Below are positions 1 to 7,811 of a DNA stretch of 47,608 nt, piece after piece. A program made the position numbers and the translations under genes. How positions within the stretch are numbered: the first letter of the stretch is position 1; every line of letters begins with the position of its first letter. The notes beneath the pieces were generated by a model, which ran no database searches, was not told where the DNA came from, and saw nothing but the letters and a program-made list of their open reading frames with translations. The stretch comes from Patescibacteria group bacterium (GTDB taxonomy: Bacteria; Patescibacteriota; Gracilibacteria; UM-FILTER-43-11), in assembly GCA_018825145.1 (NCBI GenBank), contig JAHJFD010000032.1, positions 1 to 47,608 of the forward strand, given 5' to 3'.

Positions 1-1644
1 CTGAGTGGCTTCCGAAATGCTGGCGGCCATATCGTCGATCTGGAAATTCTGCTGTTCGCCTTTGAATATTTTAATGATATCGCCTCCTTTGCGCAGTATG
101 TAAATATTACCGTCGACAGCCATCGAAATGGTGTCGCTCAGATCGGCATCCAGATTGTAGGCGGTGGCGTTACTGTATTTGGATCTGGCACGACTGTATT
201 TGTAAATCTGGTTATCGGTTGGATTAAGAATGTATAGGTTGCGTCCGTAAGCGGTCATGTCCACCCCCGACTTCCAGGTTTCGTCGTCCGTTCCAACAAA
301 CTGGAACTGGCCGTCGTAGTATTCAATAATCCTGCCTGTTTTGGTCATCATGGCAATCACTCCCTGGTCTTCCATGGCGGTTCCGTCCACGACCACTTCC
401 GTCTGATCGATGGTACGGGGGTCAAGAACCTGGTCAAGAATCACTTCATAGAGGGCGTTGTATTCATAAACAAAGAAGTTGTCGTCCAGATCCACAAAAC
501 CCAGGGCTTCCACGCTTTCGCGTTTGCCGGAAAGGTCCACATAGGGCTTGATATTGCTCAGACGTTTGGTGTTATTAATGCTGTCCCTGGTTGCCTGCAC
601 TTTATCAAGCAATGCCAGGGCTTCGGATCTGAAATATTTGCTGTCCAGAATGGTTCTGGCGTCTTTTTCTACTTTGGTCAAAATGGCGTTTGCCGTTTCT
701 TTATCGTTAGCGTAGCCCTTGGTGTTGGCGACATGAAGATCCTGATTCATTGCTTCAATCCGAAGCTTGTATTCATCCCGGAGCTGAGAGTCATGGCGGC
801 TGTTCAAAAGAAAGCTGACGCTAAGAATCAGAATAAGAATTACGGCTCCGATAGCAATCAGTATGTTGTTTTTTTCTATCGGAAGTTTTCGGCCTCCGAT
901 CTTGGTTTTGCTTTGAATAAAACCGATAGCCTTTTCCCAGTACTTTCCGATTAAAGCAAGCAATTTTCCGCTTCTTCCGCTCTTGCTGGCGGTGACTCCC
1001 GCGCGGTGGGGCAGTTTTGTACTGATACAGGTGACTCCTATGCTCAATTCATTGTCGGAAAGTACGAGTTCACGAATAGCGTCCAGGGCTTCGGTAACCC
1101 CTTCGGAGCACATTTGCGCCAGCTGTGCATGGGTGGCAAGTCTTAAAAGTCTGGAAGTCGAAAAGAGTATTTTGTCCTCCGGCAGAAGCTCGCCGCTGGC
1201 GATATTAACAAAAAGGTCCTCCGATTTTCCGGACAGGCCTTCACTGATAAGAGATAGTTTGCCTTTGCGGATCAGATAAGCTTCGGCATCCAGACTTTGG
1301 GTCAAATGAAGTTCGTCGCCCGAGAAGACTGCGATAATAGCGCTGACACTGCCGACAGACTTGGGCCCTCTTTTTTCTTTGAGAGTCTTGTAGGTCAGAT
1401 TTACCTCTTTCAGGGCGTGTTCAAAGCGTTCATAAACGTCCACATCCAAATGGTCAAAAAAGACCTCATCCAATGTGTCGATCATGTCCTGCATGGTAGA
1501 GCGGGCGAATTTGGTGTCTCCCTCAATCTTAAAGGCCACCCAGAGCTGATCTTCGGTGCGGGGGCTTTTGAGTGTTTTTAGCTGAACAAAATGACTTGAG
1601 TCACGGGCGACTGAAAAAGTATCCGCAAGTATTTTGAATGACAT
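1..1644 (-). CDS. PP2C-like phosphatase domain protein with membrane helix and outer propeller (3' end beyond window)
   Basis: The frame is open from an ATG at 1644 to the left edge, giving 548 residues without a stop, so the C-terminus is missing. Residues 1-205 look like a PP2C/SpoIIE-type phosphatase fold: GSVSAIIAVF near 97-106, then a segment ending SDNELSIGVTCI. Residues 261-280 form one membrane helix (ILIAIGAVILILILSVSFLL). About 90 residues of charged helix follow, then beta-propeller-like repeats (FVDLDDNFFVYEY, MAVDGNIYILRK) predicted outside the cell. This layout is common in Patescibacteria. I could not confirm the metal-binding aspartates, so catalytic activity is uncertain; a pseudophosphatase is possible. 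It is divergent from hpf. Confidence 0.6.
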   Translation of the reverse strand, partial: MSFKILADTFSVARDSSHFVQLKTLKSPRTEDQLWVAFKIEGDTKFARSTMQDMIDTLDEVFFDHLDVDVYERFEHALKEVNLTYKTLKEKRGPKSVGSVSAIIAVFSGDELHLTQSLDAEAYLIRKGKLSLISEGLSGKSEDLFVNIASGELLPEDKILFSTSRLLRLATHAQLAQMCSEGVTEALDAIRELVLSDNELSIGVTCISTKLPHRAGVTASKSGRSGKLLALIGKYWEKAIGFIQSKTKIGGRKLPIEKNNILIAIGAVILILILSVSFLLNSRHDSQLRDEYKLRIEAMNQDLHVANTKGYANDKETANAILTKVEKDARTILDSKYFRSEALALLDKVQATRDSINNTKRLSNIKPYVDLSGKRESVEALGFVDLDDNFFVYEYNALYEVILDQVLDPRTIDQTEVVVDGTAMEDQGVIAMMTKTGRIIEYYDGQFQFVGTDDETWKSGVDMTAYGRNLYILNPTDNQIYKYSRARSKYSNATAYNLDADLSDTISMAVDGNIYILRKGGDIIKIFKGEQQNFQIDDMAASISEATQ

Positions 1645-1705
1645 TTTTCTTTTATTTTAAGTTACATACATTAATTTAGCACTTTTACCCCTTATTTTTC
1701 AAGCA

Positions 1706-1734
1706 TTTCCCATTAAAATAAAATTCAGTATAAT
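1706..1734 (+). promoter_or_regulatory. Probable hpf promoter
   Basis: TATAAT at 1729-1734 lies 26 bases before the hpf start. Seventeen bases upstream is a weak -35, TTTCCC at 1706-1711. The -10 is convincing; the -35 is only inferred from spacing. Confidence 0.4.
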
Positions 1735-1760
1735 AAGCCTGAACTTAAATCAAAACACTT

Positions 1761-2087
1761 ATGGAAATTAAGATTCTTACTCGTGACGTTTATCTTAGCG
1801 CGGAACGGGAAAAGGTTATCCGCGGTAAATTTGCAAAGCTGACAAGATTCGCGGACCGCATAGGAGATGAGTCCACGGAAATACGTGTGGATCTGGCGCA
1901 TGAAGAGTCCCGGAAAAAGGAAGATGCTTATATCTGTATTTTGACTTTGTTTGTACCGCAAGACACACTGCGTGCCGAGAGCCGCAGTAATTCGCTTGAA
2001 ACGGCCATCGACGATGTTCTTGAAAAAATTAAAGGACCCATTGAGTATTACAAGAACAAAACGCGTCATATTTCTGAAAGGGAATAA
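1761..2087 (+). CDS. hpf: Ribosome hibernation-promoting factor, short HPF/RaiA family
   Basis: This 108-residue protein has the HPF/YfiA form: an N-terminal beta strand MEIKILTRDVYLSA, a helix with KFAKLTRFADRIG, the strand STEIRVDLAHE, and a last helix SNSLETAIDDVLEKIKGPIE. Known members bind the 30S decoding region and silence ribosomes in stationary phase. The length fits the short form without the dimerising tail. The next gene starts directly after its stop codon, so the two are probably cotranscribed. The start at 1761 is well placed behind a TATAAT element. Confidence 0.85.
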   Translation: MEIKILTRDVYLSAEREKVIRGKFAKLTRFADRIGDESTEIRVDLAHEESRKKEDAYICILTLFVPQDTLRAESRSNSLETAIDDVLEKIKGPIEYYKNKTRHISERE

Positions 2088-3422
2088 ATGAAGAGCTCCA
2101 GCATAAAATCATGGGAGAAGCTCCTTTTGCTTTTGGCGTATGCGTCGCCTTTTGTTTTTCCGCTTTATCTGGTCCGTTTCAGTGTTTATGGCATTCCTTT
2201 TACGGTTCTGGAGAGTTTTTGTTATCTGTTTTTTGCGGTCTTTTTGCTGGCCGTTTTGCTGAAAACCCGGAAGATCCGATGGGAAAGGCCGGCCCGATGG
2301 TATTACCTTTCAGCTTTTGTTCTTTTTTTGGGGGCGACGCTGGGCGTAATCACGGCCCCGCATTACATTGCCCTTCCAAGCGGGGTTCTGATGGACAGTC
2401 AACAGGCGGCCCTGGGGGTCTGGAAGGGGTGGGTGGTGGCGCCGATGCTCTTCTTTTTTGTTTTTACGCAGGTGGTTGACAGCGGTGACAAACTGAAAAA
2501 ACTGCTTCTGAATTTTATTTATTCGGGTGCTTTGGTTGCTCTCCTAGCCTATGTCTGGGGCATTGTTGACGCCGGCTTTACCTATGATTTCAGGCTTTCC
2601 GGCTTCTTTGAGTCGGCCAATTATCTTTCACTTTATCTGGGGCCTCCGCTTCTTTTGGGGGTTTACTATCTGCTTCAGGAAAATTTTTTGCGCAGGCGCG
2701 AAGAGTTTTATAGCCTGGTTTCAGTGACGGTGATGGCACACGCTCTTTTTCTGACACAATCATACGCGGCTATAATCGGGGTTTTTGGCGCTTTGGGACT
2801 GTATATTCTGGTTCTGCTGGTCAGGTATAAGTTTGGCATGAAAAAGCTGGTGGCGGGATTAGCCGGACTGGTAATCCTGCTTTTGGCCATTATGATTAGC
2901 CAATGGAATTCCCCCAAGTTTCAGCAGTTTATGGACTTTGAAAACAGGTCCTCCAGCACTGTGCGGCTGGAAATATATGAGGTAGCCTCGGGACTCATCA
3001 GCGATTACCCGCTTACTGGCGTTGGGCCGGGGCTTTTTCAGGGCTACTATCAAACCAAAGGACCGGATATTTTAGGCAAGGCGCCGATGGAGTGGAATAT
3101 TCCTCATCCTCATAATATTTTTCTGGCCTTCTGGCTGAATGCAGGGATTCCGGGGTTACTGGCCTTACTGGCTTTTCTGATCCTCGCCCATGTCCGCCTG
3201 ACTTATCCGGTGATCGCGCTGTGGGGTATTGTCATTCACGGACTTTTTGACACGCCTTTCTGGAAGAATGATCTCTCCATGATCTTCTGGTTCGTTATTG
3301 GCGCGATTTTAATTCTGCAAACTTATGGAAGTTCTGCCCCTAAAAAGCCAGCGGCTCCAATCCGGAAGCGAGCTGGTATCCGCCGTAGTTCAAGCGCTCG
3401 AGCGCGCAAACTTAAAGCTTAG
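2088..3422 (+). CDS. O-antigen ligase / Wzy-type polytopic membrane protein
   Basis: The 444-residue protein has about ten to twelve hydrophobic segments. The Wzy_C (O-antigen ligase) hallmark lies in the second half: the region RSSSTVRLEIYEVASGLISD followed by GVGPGLF and HPHNIFLAFWLNAGIPGLL. Family members join polysaccharide chains to a lipid or protein acceptor on the outer face of the membrane; the acceptor is unknown here. The start abuts the hpf stop. The last 33 codons overlap cofE in another frame and encode a basic, low-complexity tail rich in R, K and S. Confidence 0.8.
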   Translation: MKSSSIKSWEKLLLLLAYASPFVFPLYLVRFSVYGIPFTVLESFCYLFFAVFLLAVLLKTRKIRWERPARWYYLSAFVLFLGATLGVITAPHYIALPSGVLMDSQQAALGVWKGWVVAPMLFFFVFTQVVDSGDKLKKLLLNFIYSGALVALLAYVWGIVDAGFTYDFRLSGFFESANYLSLYLGPPLLLGVYYLLQENFLRRREEFYSLVSVTVMAHALFLTQSYAAIIGVFGALGLYILVLLVRYKFGMKKLVAGLAGLVILLLAIMISQWNSPKFQQFMDFENRSSSTVRLEIYEVASGLISDYPLTGVGPGLFQGYYQTKGPDILGKAPMEWNIPHPHNIFLAFWLNAGIPGLLALLAFLILAHVRLTYPVIALWGIVIHGLFDTPFWKNDLSMIFWFVIGAILILQTYGSSAPKKPAAPIRKRAGIRRSSSARARKLKA

Positions 3423-4044
3423 GTCGGGAGATATTCTTGTGATCGCTTCCAAAGTTCTGGCTTACAGTCAGGGGCGTTTAAGGTCTGTAGCTTCCGATGA
3501 AGTCTTTCGTGAACTTATCCGATCTGAGGCGGACAGGGTGCTGGAAGAAGGTGACATGGTACTGACTATGAAAAACAAGGTGCTGATTCCGAATGCCGGC
3601 ATTGATCGCAGTAATGTGCCTGAGGGGCAGGCGGTTTTGTGGCCGGATGACCCTTTTGGATCGGCGGAGAATATTCGAAAGGAGCTGATGGACGAATTTG
3701 GTTTGGGTCAATTCGGTATCGTAATCAGCGACTCCCATTGCCAGCCCCTGCGCATGGGGACTTCGGGTATTGCCATCGGCTGGGCGGGAATAATGGGAGT
3801 GCGGGATGATCGTGGCGCGAAAGACTTGTATGGCAGGAAGATGGTTTATACTCAGGTGGCCGTGTCGGACAATCTGGCCAGCGCGGCGAATCTGGAAATG
3901 GGTGAAACGGATGCCAGTGTGCCTTTTGTCTTAATCCGGGACGCGAAAGTGTCTTACACCAATAAGCCAGCAAGCGCGGAGGATTATTTTATAAGTCCAG
4001 GGGAATGCTTATACAGAGGCCTATATAACGAGAAGATTAGTTGA
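3325..4044 (+). CDS. F420-0:gamma-glutamyl ligase-like protein (CofE family)
   Basis: The 239-residue protein matches the CofE fold. LRSGDILVIASKVLAYSQGR is the N-terminal nucleotide/metal region, FGIVISDSHCQPLR with GTSGIAIGWAGI is the conserved core, and DNLASAANLEMGET is the C-terminal signature. Archaeal CofE adds glutamate to F420-0. Many Patescibacteria carry this family without an F420 pathway, so the acceptor here is unknown. The ATG at 3325 lies inside the upstream gene, a 98-base overlap. No later start keeps the complete N-terminal strand, so I accept the overlap. Confidence 0.75.
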   Translation: MEVLPLKSQRLQSGSELVSAVVQALERANLKLRSGDILVIASKVLAYSQGRLRSVASDEVFRELIRSEADRVLEEGDMVLTMKNKVLIPNAGIDRSNVPEGQAVLWPDDPFGSAENIRKELMDEFGLGQFGIVISDSHCQPLRMGTSGIAIGWAGIMGVRDDRGAKDLYGRKMVYTQVAVSDNLASAANLEMGETDASVPFVLIRDAKVSYTNKPASAEDYFISPGECLYRGLYNEKIS

Positions 4045-4065
4045 TTTTTCTGCGCGTTTAGATTA

Positions 4066-4094
4066 TTGACTTTTGAGCTTTTTTGTTGTAAATT
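4066..4094 (+). promoter_or_regulatory. Promoter of the five-repeat protein gene
   Basis: TTGACT at 4066-4071, a 17-base spacer, and TAAATT at 4089-4094 form a good sigma-70 promoter. The TTG inside this -35 could be mistaken for an upstream start codon. The promoter reading supports translation from the ATG at 4126. Confidence 0.65.
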
Positions 4095-4125
4095 GTTTCC
4101 TTCGCAAAATTTAGTTTGTTTTATT

Positions 4126-5475
4126 ATGGAAAAAGTTGCCCTCATTTTGAACGAGGAAGACCTGATGCCTGAGATTTCAGATGAAACTGAAGTTGTAAAT
4201 GACAGCAGGAGTAAGTTGAAATTGATTGAATCTCCACCAACTTTTATTGAAGCTTTGGCGGCTCATGGAATTCATGATCGGGGTAGTCTGGTTGCTCTTA
4301 GAATAAACAATTTCAGAAAGATGGAATTCCCCCCTTATGGTCAGGGTGACGCATTTGCCAGTGCTGTTTTAGGGCAAAAAGCTTTGCGTACAAAAAAAGA
4401 TACTCTTCGGGATATCGCTAATGTGCTTGAACTACCTTTTGTGGTAGGAGAAAGGTTGGACAAATTCAGACAAGCGCTTTTGTCGTATGGGGTTAAAGAC
4501 AGAATTGGTCTTCTTGCCCTGGGTGTGTCTGCTTTTAACAAAAAAGATCATGACTTTCCGCCTTTTGGAAAAGGCCGTGCGTTTTATAGCGCCCTTTTTG
4601 GTTATTCTATTCCTTATTTTTGTGAAGATGATTTACATAAAGTGGCTGACGCGTTAAATTATCCTAAAATTTCACTTGCCGACTATAGGAATTCTCTGCG
4701 TCATTGTGGGATTTGGGACAGATCCGGTTTGATGCGCATGGGTCCAATTAAATTTTATGAAACTGAATTTAAGCCTTTTGGTAAAGGTTATGCTTTTGCC
4801 GGCGCGGTTCTGGGCAAAGTTATGTATAGTGTTAGTTCGTCCGATTTATATGAACTGGCTGAAAAATTGAATTTGCCTCAGATTTCCGCGACTCGCTTGC
4901 ATCAATTCAAGAAACTGTTTTTTGCCTGTGGAATTTATGATCGTAAAACAATACGAGTTATGCATCTGGCTGATATTGAAAAACTTCAGTTTCCGCCGTA
5001 TGGAAAAATAAAGGCTTTTGCGGCTGCTGTTTTAGATGAATCTGACCTGGAACTTAGTCGTGAGTTGCTTGATCGAATGGCGGTACGGCTAAAGTTACCT
5101 GAATATGCGGGTGGCGAAATTCCTGAGATACAGTATTTTGATATTCATCCTGGCCGATTCAGAGTGTCTGATTTGAGATTTGATGCCGAAAAACGTGAAG
5201 CAGCTCTGAGGCTTCTTGATTGTCATTCTATTTTTGAGAAAGCGGATATTCTGGAGAAAGGACCGGTTTGGTTTATGGTAAGAAATTTTGAAGATTTTGG
5301 CAGTGGCGCCGATTTTGTTTCGGTTATTTTGGAGCGTAATGTGGAGGAAATAACAATTGCTGATTTGGAGGAGCTTGCTGATAAACTTGAGTTTATTGAT
5401 TATGGGGAGTTTCACTATGAGGGGCAGGGATCAGATGATTCTCGTTTTCCATCGCACGATTTTTACGCAAAATAG
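4126..5475 (+). CDS. Unrecognised protein with five tandem ~70-residue repeats
   Basis: I do not recognise the family. The 449-residue protein starts with about 35 acidic residues and then carries five repeats at about residues 39-106, 111-181, 184-252, 257-325 and 358-426. The shared pattern is (H/C)GIxDRxxL, then about ten residues, F(P/K)P(F/Y)GKGxAFAxAVLG, then DLxxLAxxLxLP. The fifth copy is the most divergent (FEDFGSGADFVSVIL). A spacer of about 30 residues separates copies four and five. There is no signal peptide or membrane helix, so it is probably cytoplasmic. The regular helical repeats suggest a scaffold or nucleic-acid-binding role, which is only a guess. It has its own promoter and converges on pbpC with a 3-base gap. 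Confidence 0.75.
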   Translation: MEKVALILNEEDLMPEISDETEVVNDSRSKLKLIESPPTFIEALAAHGIHDRGSLVALRINNFRKMEFPPYGQGDAFASAVLGQKALRTKKDTLRDIANVLELPFVVGERLDKFRQALLSYGVKDRIGLLALGVSAFNKKDHDFPPFGKGRAFYSALFGYSIPYFCEDDLHKVADALNYPKISLADYRNSLRHCGIWDRSGLMRMGPIKFYETEFKPFGKGYAFAGAVLGKVMYSVSSSDLYELAEKLNLPQISATRLHQFKKLFFACGIYDRKTIRVMHLADIEKLQFPPYGKIKAFAAAVLDESDLELSRELLDRMAVRLKLPEYAGGEIPEIQYFDIHPGRFRVSDLRFDAEKREAALRLLDCHSIFEKADILEKGPVWFMVRNFEDFGSGADFVSVILERNVEEITIADLEELADKLEFIDYGEFHYEGQGSDDSRFPSHDFYAK

Positions 5476-5478
5476 GAG

Positions 5479-7809
5479 TTAGTTTATTTCCACTATTTCA
5501 ATTGAAATCTTTTTTTCTGCCGTTACTCCTTTGGCGATAATTTCGTGAAGGCCTTTTTTCGGTTGCCATTCCATGCGGAAGGAAGGGCGGGTGGCAGTGC
5601 CGATTTTTTGATCATCGATGTACCAGTCAATTTCTTCAATGTCATCGCTGGCGCTGGCAGAGAGAATGATTTTTTCGTTTTCGTCAGGAATCAAAGGGTC
5701 CAATAAAAAGGTTTCGCTCTGATTCGGTTTTTCGATGGTAAGCCAGCTTCCCGTTTTTTCTTTGCCTGGCAGGCACAGCGGAGAAAATTCGGCGGGAGGT
5801 GAAGGCCAGCCGTTTTCGCGGGCCCAGGTCTTAAGTTCTGGCGGGAATATGACGAAGATTTTTTCTTCCGTGAATTCTTTTGGGCAGTTTTCACCGGCCA
5901 GAAGGCTGTTGCGGGTATCGATCGCAACCGGAGTGTAAAGATCGTCGTAACTTTTTGGTTCCGTACCCTGTATAAACCATTCTTTCATCTTATGGGGGCA
6001 GTAGTCGGTTATGAGTTTTCCCGAAAGCGTGCAGATTTCTTTTTCGATGATCCCATCAGGTTTTTTGAATGAAGCTTTGGGCAAATTTCTCATGGCGGCG
6101 AGCATAGTTTCGTGAAAAATGGGGCCGGCGCCGGTGATACCGGAGGTTCCGCGCATGGGGCTGTTGTCGGCGTTTCCTACCCACACACCCATCACGCGTT
6201 CCGGCGTGAAACCAATTGTAATGTTGTCCCGCGAGTTACGGGTGGTGCCGGTTTTGGCGGCCACCGGAAAATCGAATTCTAAGGGGCCGCCTTCGCCGAA
6301 TTCGGGCAGGCGGGCAATATCGTCATCTAAAATATCCGTGATCAGCCAGGCGATTTTTTCATCCAGCAGGCGTTTGCCGTCGTCGGTTTTTTCATCCAGC
6401 AGAGTTCTGACCGGCAGGGTTTTTCCGCCGCGGGCCAGCATGCCGTAAGCCTGCGTGAGTTCCAAAAGCTTCACTTCCCCGTCGCCCAGAGTCAGGGCCA
6501 GCCCGTAGTGGTCGGGGGTCCTTGTCAGGGTGGTCAGACCGGCTTTTTGTAAAAAGTGAAGCAGGTTTTCGACCCCGACTTTCTCAAGCACTTTGACCGC
6601 GGGAATGTTATAGGAATTAGCCAGAGCTTCGCGGTAACGTACCAGGCCATGATATCCGTAATCGTAGTTTCGGGGAATGTATGGGTTTCCGTCCTGCGTG
6701 AAAAACTGTGTTTCGATGTCGGCAATCGTGGTGGCCGTTGTGGCACCGTTTTTTAAAGCCAGGGCGTAGGTAAAAGGCTTCAGCGCCGAGCCGGGTTGGC
6801 GGCTGGCAAGGGCAACGTTTACCGCACCGTCGTGCCCGCTGTCAAAATAATCAGCACTTCCCACCATGGTCAAAAGATCTCCGTTTTTGGCGTCCAGTAC
6901 CACCACGGCGGCCGAGCTCACATTCTTATCTTCCAGATTTTTCAGCTGTCTTTCCGCAATCCGCTCAATTTCCATCTGCAGGTCCAGGTCTAAGGTGGTT
7001 CGGATTTCGGTGTCATTGATATCTCCATATTTATCAATGATCCACATAACAAAATGAGGCGCTCTGATATCAATTTTTCCCGAACCAAGTCTGAGCGGCT
7101 CGTTTTTTAGCTCTTCTTTTTCATCTTCCGAAATCGGAAAGGCATCGATGACCCGTTCCTGTCTTTCTTTGGCTTTTTCAAAATTCCGGTAGGGGTCGTA
7201 ATTTGAGGGTGACTGAATCAGTCCCACCAAAAAGGCGCTTTCCGCCCGGGAGAGTTCAGCCACATTTTTTTCGAAAAAGGTTTGTGAAGCGGCCTGAATT
7301 CCGTAAGCCTGATGGCCAAAGTAAACGTTGTTCAAATAGGCTTCCAGTATTTCTTCTTTGCTCAGCCTGGTTTCCAGTTTGATGGCCAGCAGGGCTTCTT
7401 TGGCTTTATAAAGGTAATTTCTTTTTTCCGGTTTCAGGCGGCTTCTGACCAGTTGCTGCGTGATGGTGCTCCCTCCGGAAACAATTTTTTTGGCGCTATA
7501 ATTTTGCCAGGCGGCTCTGATGATGCTTTTGGGATTGATGCCAAAATGGCTGTAAAAATTTTTGTCTTCAATTGCGATGACCGCGTCGATAATATTTTTT
7601 GGGATTTTTTCGAATTCCAGAAAGTTCCGGGAACCGAAGTCGTTCTGCCTTTTTTCGTAAAGCAGTTTTCCGGTCCGGTCCAGAATCCGGACAGACCGGT
7701 TTTCAGTTCCGGTCTGCAGGGCATGGGGCAGTGGCCAGAGCAGATACAGGCCAAGGACGGCAACAGGAACCAACAGAAGCAGAAGCCATTTTTTCGAAAG
7801 TTTTTTCAC
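5479..7809 (-). CDS. pbpC: Penicillin-binding protein 1C, bifunctional peptidoglycan synthase
   Basis: This 776-residue protein begins with GTG at 7809 and an N-terminal membrane anchor (residues 8-25). The glycosyltransferase-51 domain has the catalytic EDKNFYSHFG at 81-90, GGSTITQQL near 112-120 and EAYLNNVYFG near 166-175. The transpeptidase domain has SALK at 341-344, SYN at 399-401 and KTGTT at 519-523. A BiPBP_C-type beta domain ends the protein. It would polymerise and crosslink cell wall outside the membrane. It begins two bases after the alpha-2-macroglobulin gene stops, the same pairing as yfhM-pbpC in proteobacteria. Confidence 0.93.
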   Translation of the reverse strand: MKKLSKKWLLLLLVPVAVLGLYLLWPLPHALQTGTENRSVRILDRTGKLLYEKRQNDFGSRNFLEFEKIPKNIIDAVIAIEDKNFYSHFGINPKSIIRAAWQNYSAKKIVSGGSTITQQLVRSRLKPEKRNYLYKAKEALLAIKLETRLSKEEILEAYLNNVYFGHQAYGIQAASQTFFEKNVAELSRAESAFLVGLIQSPSNYDPYRNFEKAKERQERVIDAFPISEDEKEELKNEPLRLGSGKIDIRAPHFVMWIIDKYGDINDTEIRTTLDLDLQMEIERIAERQLKNLEDKNVSSAAVVVLDAKNGDLLTMVGSADYFDSGHDGAVNVALASRQPGSALKPFTYALALKNGATTATTIADIETQFFTQDGNPYIPRNYDYGYHGLVRYREALANSYNIPAVKVLEKVGVENLLHFLQKAGLTTLTRTPDHYGLALTLGDGEVKLLELTQAYGMLARGGKTLPVRTLLDEKTDDGKRLLDEKIAWLITDILDDDIARLPEFGEGGPLEFDFPVAAKTGTTRNSRDNITIGFTPERVMGVWVGNADNSPMRGTSGITGAGPIFHETMLAAMRNLPKASFKKPDGIIEKEICTLSGKLITDYCPHKMKEWFIQGTEPKSYDDLYTPVAIDTRNSLLAGENCPKEFTEEKIFVIFPPELKTWARENGWPSPPAEFSPLCLPGKEKTGSWLTIEKPNQSETFLLDPLIPDENEKIILSASASDDIEEIDWYIDDQKIGTATRPSFRMEWQPKKGLHEIIAKGVTAEKKISIEIVEIN

Positions 7810-7811
7810 GC

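Noticed and set aside
4066-4125. An upstream TTG start extending the five-repeat protein by 20 residues
   Set aside because: The TTG belongs to a TTGACT -35 element with a TAAATT -10 at exactly 17 bases, and the extra residues are hydrophobic and unlike the rest.
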